From positions 558,001-622,000 of the forward strand of contig NZ_LYPL01000001.1 of assembly GCF_001662075.1 (NCBI RefSeq): a stretch of DNA of 64,000 bases. Reading direction: 5' to 3'. Every line of letters starts with the position of its first letter. The stretch's first letter is position 1. The DNA comes from Rhizobium bangladeshense. Lineage in GTDB: Bacteria > Pseudomonadota > Alphaproteobacteria > Rhizobiales > Rhizobiaceae. Positions 1 through 8,296 of this stretch are shown piece after piece. The notes under the pieces are model-generated. The model was not told the origin of the DNA. It searched no databases and saw nothing but the letters and a program-made list of their open reading frames with translations. The position numbers and the translations under genes are program-made.

Positions 1-2
1 TC

Positions 3-539
3 GACATGGAAGCCGTGCTGCTTTCGGATGGCGAAAGCTCCGCCTTCGAGGAGGCTGTCGGCTTTGCATGGAAATATGAAATCCCCGGCGAACGACGGTC
101 CATGCTGCCGGGCAAGCTTTCGGTCACGGTCGAGCTGCGCGGCAAGCGCGACGTCGATCCGGCGCTGGCGAAGCGGGATGCGGACGGGCTCTGGCGTTTC
201 CTCACGGCACGCGGGATCGTCAGCGACGAACCGGTGGCGCCGGCGTTTGCCGGCCCCGCCGTGCCACTCGACAATGTCGAGATCATCCGGGCTCCCGAAG
301 GCGGCGCCGTGCTCTTCCATCGCGCGATCGGCGAGAGGGTTGTGGAGGGCGAACGTCTGGCGACGATCATCACCCGGCCGGGGCAGGTTGATGGCAGCAT
401 CGATTTGCAGGCGCCGCAGGACGGGCTGATTCTGACCCGAACGTCGGACCGGCTGGTGCGGCGGCGCGGCGATCTGATGAAGATCGTCTGCGCCGAGCCC
501 AGCAAGACGTCGCGCGAGGCCGGCACGCTGGAGAGCTGA
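3..539 (+). CDS. Succinylglutamate desuccinylase/aspartoacylase family protein, C-terminal part
   Basis: The reading frame is already open at the window edge, so only the last ~178 residues are present and the zinc-binding N-terminal part is missing. The visible part is the end of an M14-like deacylase: a region with DVDP and WRFL segments, then a barrel-type C-terminal domain (VEIIRAPEGGAVLF followed by GERVVEGERLATI and a final GDLMKIV). AstE/AspA-family proteins remove an acyl group from N-acyl amino acids or related amides with a zinc-activated water. The substrate cannot be told from this fragment. The next gene on the same strand begins about 90 bases later. Confidence 0.75.
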   Translation, partial: DMEAVLLSDGESSAFEEAVGFAWKYEIPGERRSMLPGKLSVTVELRGKRDVDPALAKRDADGLWRFLTARGIVSDEPVAPAFAGPAVPLDNVEIIRAPEGGAVLFHRAIGERVVEGERLATIITRPGQVDGSIDLQAPQDGLILTRTSDRLVRRRGDLMKIVCAEPSKTSREAGTLES

Positions 540-629
540 GGAGGCGCTGCCGGGGATAAAGCTCACATGGCGTTTGCGCCTGCCTTCGCGCATGCTATCC
601 CGCTGCCATCACAGGGAGATCGATCGGGC

Positions 630-980
630 ATGGCCGTTACCATCTATGGCATCAAGAATTGCGACACAATGAAGAAGGCACGCAGCTGGCTGGAAGACCA
701 CGACGTCGCCTTTGAATTTCACGATTATAAGGCGCTCGGCATCGACCGCGCCCATCTCGAAGCCTGGATCGACCAGGCCGGCCTCGACACGGTGCTCAAC
801 CGCGCCGGCACGACATTCCGCAAACTGCCCGATGCCGAGCGTGAGAACCTGACCCGGGAGAAAGCCATCGCGCTGATGCTCGACCAGCCGTCGATGATCA
901 AGCGGCCGGTGCTGGAGGCGAAGGACAAGCTGGTAATCGGCTTCAAGCCGGAAATTTACACCAGCACATTTGGCGGCTGA
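630..980 (+). CDS. ArsC/Spx-family reductase-like protein (YffB type)
   Basis: A 116-residue thioredoxin-fold protein starting MAVTIYGIKNCDTMKKARSW. The single N-terminal cysteine in NCDTMKKA and the later KRPVLE stretch are typical of the arsenate reductase/YffB family; YffB-type members are thought to act as glutathione-dependent thiol reductases rather than true arsenate reductases. The frame stays open upstream to 567, but the ATG at 630 is preceded by an AGGGAG ribosome site and matches where the family begins. It lies 10 bases before the YbaK gene, so the two are probably co-transcribed. No ars-type regulator or transporter is adjacent, which argues against a dedicated arsenic operon. 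Confidence 0.85.
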   Translation: MAVTIYGIKNCDTMKKARSWLEDHDVAFEFHDYKALGIDRAHLEAWIDQAGLDTVLNRAGTTFRKLPDAERENLTREKAIALMLDQPSMIKRPVLEAKDKLVIGFKPEIYTSTFGG

Positions 981-990
981 CAGGCCCCTT

Positions 991-1464
991 ATGTCCAAGA
1001 CCACACGTGCGACACAGGTTCTTTCCAAAGCCGGCATCGCCTTCACCGTCCACACCTATGATTACGATCCCGGCGCCGAGCGCGTCGGGCTCCAGGCGGC
1101 CGAGGCTTTGGGCGAAGCACCGCATCGGGTGATGAAGACGCTGATGGCGGAGCTGGACGGCAAGCCGGTCTGCGTCGTGGTGCCGTCGGACCGCGAAGTC
1201 AGCATGAAGAAGCTCGCCAGCGCCTTTGGCGGCAAGTCGGCCAACCTGATGAAGCCTGCCGATGCCGAGCGGCTGACGGGCTATCATGTCGGCGGCATCA
1301 GCCCCTTCGGCCAGAAGAAGACCGTGCCGACGGCGATCGAGGCGGCTGCCCTGGCCGAACCGCTCGTCTATATCAACGGCGGGCAGCGCGGGTTGCAGGT
1401 GCGGCTGAATCCTAAGGAGGCGTTGAAAGTGCTCAACGCCGTTGCCGCGCCGCTGATCGCCTGA
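991..1464 (+). CDS. ybaK: Cys-tRNA(Pro)/Cys-tRNA(Cys) deacylase, YbaK/EbsC family
   Basis: A 157-residue YbaK-like editing domain. The start MSKTTRATQVL, the central MKTLMAELDGK and CVVVPSDREVSMKKLA segments, and the GGISPFGQKKTVPT motif are hallmarks of the family. These enzymes hydrolyse Cys-tRNA(Pro) mischarged by prolyl-tRNA synthetase, a translation quality-control step in the cytoplasm. The ATG at 991 is chosen over a TTG at 970 because it gives the family N-terminus and does not overlap the upstream gene. Only 10 bases separate it from the ArsC-like gene. Length and motif order look complete. Confidence 0.92.
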   Translation: MSKTTRATQVLSKAGIAFTVHTYDYDPGAERVGLQAAEALGEAPHRVMKTLMAELDGKPVCVVVPSDREVSMKKLASAFGGKSANLMKPADAERLTGYHVGGISPFGQKKTVPTAIEAAALAEPLVYINGGQRGLQVRLNPKEALKVLNAVAAPLIA

Positions 1465-1500
1465 CCAGGGCCGAATGGACAACCTCCTGAAAGCTCACAT

Positions 1501-1944
1501 CTAGAGAAAACGGTCGAGCAGGCCGGCGATCGCCCTCGCCTCGCTTTCGGTTATCTTGCCGCCCACATGGGTCTTGATCGATCTACCGTAGACGGCCCAC
1601 ATGCGCTCGCGGAGCTGACGCCCGGCTTCGGTAATGACGATCCAGCGGCCGCGTCCGTCTTCGGCGAAGACCTCGCGCCGGATCAGACCCTCTGTTTCCA
1701 ACCGATCGAGCAGGCGCGAAAGATTATACTGCGTCAGCAGCGTGCGCTCTTCTATCTCGTAGGGGCGCAGCCTGCCGGATTGCGAGCGCGCCAGTTCCCA
1801 TAACACGTCGTACCAGGCAAGCGGTGGCATGCCGGCCGCTTTCAGATCGGCTTCGATTGCGCCGAGCAGGCGCTCGCGGGCGCGCATGATGTGCGTCCAG
1901 GCTGAGATGACGTCTTCGCTCGGCTTGAGCATCTTTTCGGACAT
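1501..1944 (-). CDS. MarR-family transcriptional regulator
   Basis: A 147-residue winged-helix regulator. A helical N-terminus (SAWTHIMRARERLLGAIEADL) is followed by the MarR DNA-binding region with LARSQSGRLRPYEIEE, TQYNLSRLLDRLETEGLI and the wing RREVFAEDGRGRWIVIT. The start MSEKMLKPSED at 1944 is preferred to an in-frame ATG at 2013 because the longer form would cover the candidate operator between this gene and the divergent GST gene. MarR proteins usually repress themselves and the divergent gene, and release DNA on binding small phenolics or on oxidation. The GST partner suggests a response to electrophilic compounds; the ligand is not deducible. Confidence 0.88.
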   Translation of the reverse strand: MSEKMLKPSEDVISAWTHIMRARERLLGAIEADLKAAGMPPLAWYDVLWELARSQSGRLRPYEIEERTLLTQYNLSRLLDRLETEGLIRREVFAEDGRGRWIVITEAGRQLRERMWAVYGRSIKTHVGGKITESEARAIAGLLDRFL

Positions 1945-1946
1945 AA

Positions 1947-2001
1947 ATGCAATTACATCTATCTTGAATATCGCTGCAAGCGGTATTAGATGCATTTGCA
2001 T
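1947..2001. promoter_or_regulatory. Candidate MarR operator: spaced inverted repeat between marR and GST genes
   Basis: Arms at 1947-1961 (read ATGCAATTACATCTA) and 1987-2001 (TAGATGCATTTGCAT) are inverted repeats matching at 13 of 15 positions. They sit in the 101-bp gap between the divergent MarR and GST starts, the normal place for a MarR operator. The right arm runs into a further TGCATGCA palindrome. The 25-bp spacer is longer than in a typical single MarR site, so this may be two half-sites or two overlapping operators. Confidence 0.5.
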
Positions 2002-2045
2002 GCATTTTGACACCGATCCCTTCCATAAAGCGCCAGGAGATTTTC

Positions 2046-2729
2046 ATGAGCAGGCTTACCCTCATCAGCCACCATCTCTGCCCCTATGTGCAGCGCGCGG
2101 CAATCACGCTTCTCGAAAAGGACGCGCCGTTTGAACGCATCAACATCGATCTTGCCGACAAACCGGAATGGTTCCTGAAGATCTCGCCGCTCGGCAAGGT
2201 GCCGCTGCTGAGGATTGAGGAGGAGGACGGCAGCGAGGCCGTTCTGTTCGAGAGCAGCGTCATCTGCGAATATCTGGAGGAAACGCAGACGGGCGCCGCC
2301 CTGCTTCCGGCCGATCCGCTGACCCGCGCCCGCCATCGCGGCTGGATGGAGTTCGGTTCGTCCGTGCTTTCCGATCTCTGGGGCTATGAGACCGCGCAGG
2401 ATGCAGCGCAGCTGGAGGTCAAGCGCAAGGCCCTTGCCGCCAAATTCGCAACGATCGAGGATGCATTGGCGGACGGGCCCTATTTCGCCGGCAGCAGCTT
2501 CAGCCTGGTCGACGCCGTCTTCGCACCGGTCTTCCGCTATTTCGATCTCTTCGATGCGCTCGGCGACAGCGGCATCTTCGACGGGCTCGATCGGGTCAAA
2601 TGCTGGCGCAAGGCGCTGTCGGCGCGGGCAAGCGTTCGGGACGCAGTCGGCGAGGACTATCCGCAACGGCTGACGGAGTTCCTCGAGAAACATAACTCGA
2701 TCCTGCTCAGGCTGCCCGCCGCCGCCTGA
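2046..2729 (+). CDS. Glutathione S-transferase family protein
   Basis: A 227-residue GST. The thioredoxin-fold N-terminal domain starts MSRLTLISHHLCPYVQRAA, where CPYVQRA points to the cysteine-type active site seen in omega-like GSTs. The glutathione-binding P-L-L loop (GKVPLLRIEE) and FESSVICEYLEE follow, then an all-helical C-terminal domain (FSLVDAVFAPVFRYFDLF). The ATG at 2046 has an AGGAG ribosome site about 7 bases upstream. Cysteine-type GSTs usually act as thiol transferases or dehydroascorbate reductases rather than conjugating enzymes. It diverges from a MarR gene across an inverted repeat, which suggests induction by reactive electrophiles. Confidence 0.9.
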   Translation: MSRLTLISHHLCPYVQRAAITLLEKDAPFERINIDLADKPEWFLKISPLGKVPLLRIEEEDGSEAVLFESSVICEYLEETQTGAALLPADPLTRARHRGWMEFGSSVLSDLWGYETAQDAAQLEVKRKALAAKFATIEDALADGPYFAGSSFSLVDAVFAPVFRYFDLFDALGDSGIFDGLDRVKCWRKALSARASVRDAVGEDYPQRLTEFLEKHNSILLRLPAAA

Positions 2730-2849
2730 AATCCGCGCAAGCGGTCGGACAGGCACCCGGCCGCCTTTTCGCATGCGGCACGCTTCAATTTCGCCGCAAA
2801 CGGGTCTAAGTCTTCCAGCCTCCCACCGTCACAAGAGGCAGGTTGCACC

Positions 2850-4103
2850 ATGAATTTCATGCCCCAGACCCAGAACACCGTTGATCCCGTCAAGCTGGAG
2901 AAGCTTGCGGAAGTTGCCGTCAAGGTCGGCCTTCGGCTGCAGAAGGGCCAGGATCTGGTGATCACCGCACCGGTCGTGGCGCTGCCGCTCGTGCGCCTCA
3001 TCACCAAGCACGCCTATCAGGCCGGCGCCGGGCTGGTGAGCGCCTTTTATTCCGACGAGGAAACGACGCTTTTACGCTATCAGTACGGCAGCGACGAGAG
3101 TTTCGACCGCGCCTCCGACTGGCTTTATGAGGGCATGGCCAAGGCCTACGCCAACGGAGCGGCCCGTCTTGCGGTTGCCGGCGACAATCCGTTGCTGCTG
3201 TCCGAGCAGGACGCCGGCAAGGTCGGCCGCGCCAATCGCGCCACCTCCACGGCCTACAAGCCGGCGCTGGAAAAGATTTCGAATTTTGACATCAACTGGA
3301 ACATCGTATCCTATCCCAATCCGTCCTGGGCCAAGGTGGTCTTTCCCGACGATCCTGACACAATCGCGATCGCCAAGCTTGCCAAAGCGATCTTTGCCGC
3401 CTCGCGCGTCGATTTGGACAATCCCATCGCTGCCTGGGCGGAACACAATGCCAATCTCGCCAAGCGCTCCGCCTGGCTGAACGGCGAGCGCTTCGCCTCG
3501 CTGCATTTCAAGGGACCGGGCACCGACCTGACGGTCGGCCTCGCCGACGGGCACGAATGGCATGGCGGCGCCTCCACCGCCAAGAACGGCATTACCTGCA
3601 ATCCGAACATTCCGACCGAGGAGGTGTTCACCACGCCGCATGCGCTGCGCGTCGAAGGCCATGTTTCCAGCACCAAGCCGCTGTCGCACCAGGGCACGCT
3701 GATCGACAATATCCAGGTACGCTTCGAAGGCGGGCGGATCGTCGAGGCCAAGGCGTCACGCGGCGAAGAAGTGCTGAACAAGGTGCTCGATACCGATGAA
3801 GGCGCGCGCCGCCTCGGCGAAGTGGCGCTGGTGCCGCATTCCTCGCCGATCTCGGCGAGCGGCATCCTGTTCTACAACACGCTGTTCGACGAAAACGCCT
3901 CCTGCCACATCGCACTCGGCCAGTGCTATTCCAAGTGCTTCCTCGACGGCGCGAATTTGAGCCAGGAGCAGATCAAGGCGCAGGGCGGCAATTCCAGCCT
4001 CATCCATATCGACTGGATGATCGGCTCTGACAAGGTCGATATCGACGGCGTCAAGGCTGACGGATCGCGGGTTGCGGTGATGCGGCAGGGCGAGTGGGCG
4101 TAA
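2850..4103 (+). CDS. Aminopeptidase, M29 family
   Basis: A 417-residue cytosolic metallo-aminopeptidase of the M29 (AmpS/AmpT/PepS) family. The N-terminal part (LEKLAEVAVKVGLRLQKGQDLVI, then PLVRLITKHAYQAGA) and the C-terminal metal-site region (EEVFTTPHALRVEGHV, LGEVALVPHSSPIS, ENASCHIALGQCY, HIDWMIGSDKVDIDG) follow the family order. It is full length for the family. M29 enzymes bind two divalent metals and remove N-terminal residues from short peptides. The last 53 bases overlap the end of the EamA gene on the other strand, so the two transcripts share complementary 3' ends. Confidence 0.93.
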   Translation: MNFMPQTQNTVDPVKLEKLAEVAVKVGLRLQKGQDLVITAPVVALPLVRLITKHAYQAGAGLVSAFYSDEETTLLRYQYGSDESFDRASDWLYEGMAKAYANGAARLAVAGDNPLLLSEQDAGKVGRANRATSTAYKPALEKISNFDINWNIVSYPNPSWAKVVFPDDPDTIAIAKLAKAIFAASRVDLDNPIAAWAEHNANLAKRSAWLNGERFASLHFKGPGTDLTVGLADGHEWHGGASTAKNGITCNPNIPTEEVFTTPHALRVEGHVSSTKPLSHQGTLIDNIQVRFEGGRIVEAKASRGEEVLNKVLDTDEGARRLGEVALVPHSSPISASGILFYNTLFDENASCHIALGQCYSKCFLDGANLSQEQIKAQGGNSSLIHIDWMIGSDKVDIDGVKADGSRVAVMRQGEWA

Positions 4104-4974
4104 CGACGCCCGCCTTCGGCATCAGGCTCCGCTGGCTGAGCCAAACGCTGATCAATACCATGGCAAAGCCGGCAAGCTGGGTTGGCGTCAGGCTTTGTCC
4201 GAGCGCCAGCCAGCCGAGCAGGGTCGCGACAACAGGGCTGAGGAAGCCGAGCGATGCCGCGGCCGAGGGCTCGATGCGCGATAGGCCACGAAACCAAAGC
4301 AGATAGGTGAAGCCCGCGCCGATCAGACCGAGATAGGCGATGCCGAGAATATTGGCTGGCGTCGGCACGGGAAGCGCCGGCTCCAACAGGAAGGCAACGG
4401 GCACGAGCAGAATGCCGCCAGCGGTCAATTGCCATGAAGTGAAGGTCAGGCTTGAAACGGACGGCTGCCAGTGGCGGCTCAAGACCGTGCCGAAGGCCAT
4501 GGACACCGCCCCGGCGAGACCGGCGGCAATGCCGACCGGATCGAGCGCCGCATTCGGCGTCAGCACCAACAGCGCCACGCCTGACATGCCGATCAGGCCG
4601 GCAATGACGGCGAGGAAGCGGATCGGCTTGCCGAGAAAAAGGCGCGACAAGGCGATGACGATCAGCGGCTGCACGGCGCCGACCGTGGCGGCCACGCCAC
4701 CCGGCAAACGGTAGGCCGAGACGAAGAGCATCGCCCAGAAGAACGAGAAGTTCAGGGCGCCAAGAATGAAGGCGCGGCCCCACCAGACACCCGTCGGCAG
4801 CTTGCGGACGATGAGCAGCAGAAGCAGGCCTGCCGGTAGGGCGCGCAACATGGCAACAGTCAGCGGATAACCATGCGGCAGGAAGGATGTAGTGACGAAA
4901 TAGGTACTGCCCCAGATGGCCGGAGCGATGGCGGTGATCAGCACATCGGCTAGATATCGCGAATTTGTCTTCAT
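4051..4974 (-). CDS. EamA/DMT-family transporter
   Basis: A 307-residue inner-membrane protein with about ten hydrophobic helices in two EamA repeats: the first starts LITAIAPAIWGSTYFVTTSF, the second near GIAAGLAGAVSMAFGTVLSR. Both repeats keep the family pattern of a late Pro/Gly-rich helix (SLGFLSPVVATLLGWLALGQ). DMT proteins of this kind export amino acids, purines or drugs. It diverges from a MarR gene over an 18-bp perfect palindrome, so export is likely switched on by a small-molecule signal. The last ~20 residues (PTRPAASPQPAIRQP) are polar and lie in the 53-bp overlap with the aminopeptidase gene. Confidence 0.88.
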   Translation of the reverse strand: MKTNSRYLADVLITAIAPAIWGSTYFVTTSFLPHGYPLTVAMLRALPAGLLLLLIVRKLPTGVWWGRAFILGALNFSFFWAMLFVSAYRLPGGVAATVGAVQPLIVIALSRLFLGKPIRFLAVIAGLIGMSGVALLVLTPNAALDPVGIAAGLAGAVSMAFGTVLSRHWQPSVSSLTFTSWQLTAGGILLVPVAFLLEPALPVPTPANILGIAYLGLIGAGFTYLLWFRGLSRIEPSAAASLGFLSPVVATLLGWLALGQSLTPTQLAGFAMVLISVWLSQRSLMPKAGVVTPTRPAASPQPAIRQP

Positions 4975-5017
4975 ATCAAGAATCTCTACATCAAAATAAA
5001 TTCATGATAGCGCAATT

Positions 5018-5035
5018 TATCTTGACGTCAAGATA
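5018..5035. promoter_or_regulatory. Perfect 18-bp palindrome, candidate MarR operator
   Basis: TATCTTGACGTCAAGATA is a perfect palindrome centred between 5026 and 5027, in the 81-bp gap between the divergent EamA and MarR genes and about 20 bases before the MarR ATG. A further TATCAAGA half-site lies next to the EamA start near 4975. The position fits an operator by which the MarR protein controls both genes. The palindrome is seen directly; the binding protein is inferred. Confidence 0.7.
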
Positions 5036-5055
5036 TCTGCTGATATCGATGTGGC

Positions 5056-5553
5056 ATGAGTGAAGAGAAGCAAGATCATGTCGACAGGATCCTGGCGCAA
5101 TGGCGACGCGAGCGGCCGGACCTCGATGTCGAACCGATGGGCATTCTCGGGCGCCTGAAACGTCTCGGGACGCATCTCGGCCGTGAAGTGGAAACCGTGC
5201 TCATGCAGCACGGGCTTTCGACCTCAGCTTTCGATGTGCTGGCCACGCTTCGCCGCTCCGGCGCCCCTCACCGGCTCTCGCCGGGCGAGCTTCTGGAGAT
5301 GACGATGGTCAGCTCCGGCACGATGACGAACCGCATCGACCAGTTGGAGAAGGCGGGCTTCGTCGAGCGCATCGTGAATCCGGACGACAGGCGCAGCGTG
5401 TTGATCGCGCTGACGGATAAGGGGTTCGCGACCGTCGAAGAGGCAGTCGGCGCCCATGTCGCCAACCAGCAGCGGCTGACGCGCAATCTGACCGCCGAGG
5501 ACAAGGCCGCGTTCGACCGGCTGCTCAAGAAGTTTCTGTCGGATTTCGAATGA
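5056..5553 (+). CDS. MarR-family transcriptional regulator
   Basis: A 165-residue MarR protein with the winged-helix core at about residues 55-130: LSTSAFDVLATLRRSG, the recognition-helix region LSPGELLEMTMVSSGTMTNR, IDQLEKAGFVERI and the wing NPDDRRSVLIALTDKG. The N-terminal DRILAQWRRERPDLDVEPMG segment is typical of a MarR subgroup that pairs with EamA or MFS exporters. It diverges from the EamA gene, and the gap holds a perfect 18-bp palindrome, so auto-repression plus control of the exporter is likely. The stop codon directly abuts the stop of the convergent flavoprotein gene (TGATCA across 5551-5556). Confidence 0.9.
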   Translation: MSEEKQDHVDRILAQWRRERPDLDVEPMGILGRLKRLGTHLGREVETVLMQHGLSTSAFDVLATLRRSGAPHRLSPGELLEMTMVSSGTMTNRIDQLEKAGFVERIVNPDDRRSVLIALTDKGFATVEEAVGAHVANQQRLTRNLTAEDKAAFDRLLKKFLSDFE

Positions 5554-6144
5554 TCAGATGGCGGCGACCGCCTTGCGGACGCGCTCCAGATGCGCCTTGC
5601 GCCTGGCTTCCGTGGCGCGGTCCATGTCGTGCAGGCTCAGCATGCGGAAAACGAGCTTCTTCGAACAGAAGTTGGCAATGCCCCGCTTCAGCAGGCGGCG
5701 GACGGGGTTGCCCATATAGAGATGAGCCAGCCACCAGGGCGAACCCGTCGTCGTCAGCGCATAAAGCAGCCTGATATTGGTGAGCTCAGGCACGATGCGG
5801 CCGCCGGCGGCATCATGCGTGAAGGCCACACCTGGCGCGAAGATGCGATCGAAGAACCCCTTCAGAATGGCCGGGAAATTGAACCACCACTGCGGAAAGA
5901 CGAGGATGAGACCGTCGGCCGACCGCAGCCGGGCAACGATATCGGCGACGGCCGACGTATCGTAAGGCGTGTCGAAATACGTGCGGCGCTCGGCCTCGGA
6001 CAGGCGCGGATCGAAATCCTCGGCGTAGAGGTCAAGCAGATCGACGATATGGCCGGAGCCTTCCAAGGCTTCGCGAGCCGTGCGCGCCACCGAGGCGGCA
6101 AAACTTTCCGGCAGCGGATGGGCAAGCACCAACAGGATCTGCAT
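5554..6144 (-). CDS. NAD(P)H-dependent oxidoreductase, flavodoxin-like fold (KefF/MdaB type)
   Basis: A 196-residue flavoprotein. It begins MQILLVLAHPLPESFAASV, the FMN/FAD phosphate-binding start of the NQO1/KefF/MdaB family, and carries the flavin-contact loop FPQWWFNFPAILKGFFDRIF and the later LTTTGSPWW loop. Members reduce quinones or nitro compounds by two-electron transfer, avoiding semiquinone radicals. It starts 2 bases after the stop of xseA on the same strand, so it is very probably in the xseA transcript. No K+ efflux gene (kefC) is nearby, so a KefF role is not supported. Confidence 0.86.
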   Translation of the reverse strand: MQILLVLAHPLPESFAASVARTAREALEGSGHIVDLLDLYAEDFDPRLSEAERRTYFDTPYDTSAVADIVARLRSADGLILVFPQWWFNFPAILKGFFDRIFAPGVAFTHDAAGGRIVPELTNIRLLYALTTTGSPWWLAHLYMGNPVRRLLKRGIANFCSKKLVFRMLSLHDMDRATEARRKAHLERVRKAVAAI

Positions 6145-6146
6145 CG

Positions 6147-7727
6147 TCAGAACAGACTTCCCTGTTTCGTCGGCTCTGCGGGCTTTGCGCTGCGCTTCTT
6201 GGCGCCGGCGGGCGGCATGCTGCCTTCGGTGGTGATGGCGCCGATGCGGCCGTCGGCGAATTCGATCGAGACCGCAGCGCCGGCCGAAAGACCTGCCGCC
6301 TGCGAGACCGGCCTGTCCTCCTCGTCGCGGATGACGGCGTAGCCGCGCTTCAGCACATTCTTATAGGAGAGCGACTGCAGCACGCGATCCTGCGCGGAAA
6401 GCTCGGCCCGGGCACGCGTCAACTGGTGGCGAATTGCCGTGTCGGCATGGCGCGAAAGATTGCCGAGACGCTCGCGGGAGCGGTCGGTTTGCGTCTTCAA
6501 CCGTGCCGGCAGCGAGGCAAGGATCGCCTCGGCGCGCTGGACGCGGGATGTCGAACGGTCAATCAGCCGCTCGACCATACGCTCGGCCCGCACCATCCGC
6601 TCATTCAGCCTCTGCCGCCGCTCGGCGATACGATTGGACAGAACATCTGGGCGCAGATGCGCCGCGACACGCTCGAAGCCGCGGCGCTTGTTGACGGTGT
6701 TGAGTTCGAGCCCACGGCCAAGGCCGGCCGCCGCCTCGTCGAAACGACGGCGCGGCAAGGCGAGAAGCTGGTCGAGCGAGGGCAATGCCCGCATCAAACC
6801 ACGGACGGACTGGCGGCGCTGATCCATCTGCCGGCTCATGCAGCCTTGCAGGCGGGCAGCAAGGGCCGCAAGCTGCGCCTCGAGTTCCGCCTTGACGGGC
6901 ACGGCCATTTCCGCCGCTCCGGTCGGCGTCGGGGCCCGGACATCGGCGGCATAATCGATCAGCGTCCAATCGGTTTCGTGACCGACAGCCGAGATCAGCG
7001 GGATCCGGCTTTCGGCCGCCGCGCGCACGACGATCTCATCGTTGAAACTCCAGAGATCTTCCAGGCTGCCGCCGCCGCGCGCGACGATCAGCACGTCGGG
7101 ACGGGCAACCGCATCTCGCGGCTCCAGCGCATTGAATCCGCGAATGGCGTTCGCCACCTCTTCGCCGGCCCCCTCCCCCTGGACCTTGACCGGCCAGACG
7201 AGGACATGCACTGGAAAACGATCGGAGATGCGGTGCAGAATATCTCGGATCACGGCGCCGGTCGGCGAGGTGACGACACCGATCACCTTGGGCATGAAGG
7301 GCAGCCGCTTCTTACGGGCGGCATCGAACAGGCCCTCGGCGCCGAGCTTGCGTTTGCGCTCTTCGATCAGCGCCATCAGCGCGCCGGCGCCGGCCGGCTC
7401 CAGCGTCTCGATGACGATCTGATATTTCGAAGAGCCGGGAAAGGTGGTGACCTTGCCGGTGGCGATCACCTCCATGCCCTCTTCCGGACGGAATTTCAGC
7501 CGCGAGAAGGTGGTCTTCCAGATGACGGCGTCGATGCGGGCGCGATCGTCCTTCAGCGCGAAATAGGCATGGCCCGAGGAGTGCGGCCCACGATAGCCTG
7601 ATATTTCGCCACGCACGCGAACCTGGTCGAAGGCCGTTTCGACGGTACGCTTGATCGAGCCGGAAAGCTCAGAAACCGAATATTCGGCAAGGTTGGTCGG
7701 CGAATCGCTGTCGAAGAGGTTGCTCAT
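6147..7727 (-). CDS. xseA: Exodeoxyribonuclease VII large subunit
   Basis: A 526-residue XseA. An N-terminal OB-fold ([36 protein letters not shown]) is followed by the catalytic domain with [36 protein letters not shown] and [28 protein letters not shown], then a long coiled-coil region (about residues 290-450) rich in arginine and glutamine. ExoVII degrades single-stranded DNA from both ends and acts in mismatch repair and in removing stalled DNA-protein complexes. The small subunit xseB is not in the window. The C-terminal ~60 residues end in a basic tail ([19 protein letters not shown]). The flavoprotein gene follows 2 bases downstream. Confidence 0.96.
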   Translation of the reverse strand: MSNLFDSDSPTNLAEYSVSELSGSIKRTVETAFDQVRVRGEISGYRGPHSSGHAYFALKDDRARIDAVIWKTTFSRLKFRPEEGMEVIATGKVTTFPGSSKYQIVIETLEPAGAGALMALIEERKRKLGAEGLFDAARKKRLPFMPKVIGVVTSPTGAVIRDILHRISDRFPVHVLVWPVKVQGEGAGEEVANAIRGFNALEPRDAVARPDVLIVARGGGSLEDLWSFNDEIVVRAAAESRIPLISAVGHETDWTLIDYAADVRAPTPTGAAEMAVPVKAELEAQLAALAARLQGCMSRQMDQRRQSVRGLMRALPSLDQLLALPRRRFDEAAAGLGRGLELNTVNKRRGFERVAAHLRPDVLSNRIAERRQRLNERMVRAERMVERLIDRSTSRVQRAEAILASLPARLKTQTDRSRERLGNLSRHADTAIRHQLTRARAELSAQDRVLQSLSYKNVLKRGYAVIRDEEDRPVSQAAGLSAGAAVSIEFADGRIGAITTEGSMPPAGAKKRSAKPAEPTKQGSLF

Positions 7728-8053
7728 TCCTTCTTTCTATGTCGATCGGCGGCAAACAGGAAGGTCGCGATCGCGCCAGGCCAGTTTCCCCGGCAGTCGA
7801 GCCGATGATGAAAAGACTCCGTAGAGCGGCGCTGATCCACGTCTGCCTTACATGCGGTCGTTGTGGGCAAAAAAAAAGCAACAAAATCGAGTAAATCTGT
7901 TTCGCGGGGGAACGCTTAGTTAGACTGTGCGTTCCAGTCGAAAGGGATTGCTAACCACCGCAAAGCAAAGGCTTTTCGGCCGATAGGACCGGTAAATCTT
8001 TGTTAGGTGGCGCTTCCTATGCTTCCCCTCGTTCTCATCGGGAAGGTGCTGAA
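7728..8053. other. Intergenic region between xseA and a small membrane protein gene
   Basis: These 326 bases separate the leftward xseA gene from a rightward small gene and should hold both promoters. A run of nine A residues lies near 7869-7877, and a short hairpin (GGAACGC at 7909-7915 with GCGTTCC at 7929-7935) lies further right. No convincing coding sequence or RNA gene was seen. Confidence 0.4.
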
Positions 8054-8296
8054 ATGATTATTCTCACAGCAGCAGCATTAGGCATCAGCGCCGCACAAAT
8101 GCGCTCGGCCGCAGCGATCGCATTGATCGCCGCGCTGATCGGAATCACCTTCGCGCTAGCGGCGATAACCTCGCCAGGGCCGGTGTCGCTCCTGGCGCTC
8201 CTCTATGCCGTTCTCGGTTACAATGGCGGCCTGATCCTTTACGTGCTCGGCCTCTATGCCCATGCACGCTTTCGCGCGCCGCGTGTTTCCCATTAG
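8054..8296 (+). CDS. Small hypothetical membrane protein
   Basis: An 80-residue, strongly hydrophobic protein with about three membrane segments: ILTAAALGISAAQMRSAA near the start, IALIAALIGITFALAAI in the middle and LALLYAVLGYNGGLILYVLG near the end. It finishes with a basic tail (HARFRAPRVSH). The ATG at 8054 is preceded by GGAAGGTG. No family was recognised. The stop codon TAG lies inside the left terminal repeat of the 8293-8650 element, so the original protein may have ended differently. Confidence 0.6.
   Translation: MIILTAAALGISAAQMRSAAAIALIAALIGITFALAAITSPGPVSLLALLYAVLGYNGGLILYVLGLYAHARFRAPRVSH

Noticed and set aside
630..980. True arsenate reductase of an ars operon
   Set aside because: No arsR, arsB or acr3 neighbour, and the sequence fits the YffB/Spx-like side of the family better.
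5554..6144. KefF, the ancillary protein of a K+ efflux system
   Set aside because: Sequence would allow it, but no kefC-type transporter is adjacent; the gene is joined to xseA instead.
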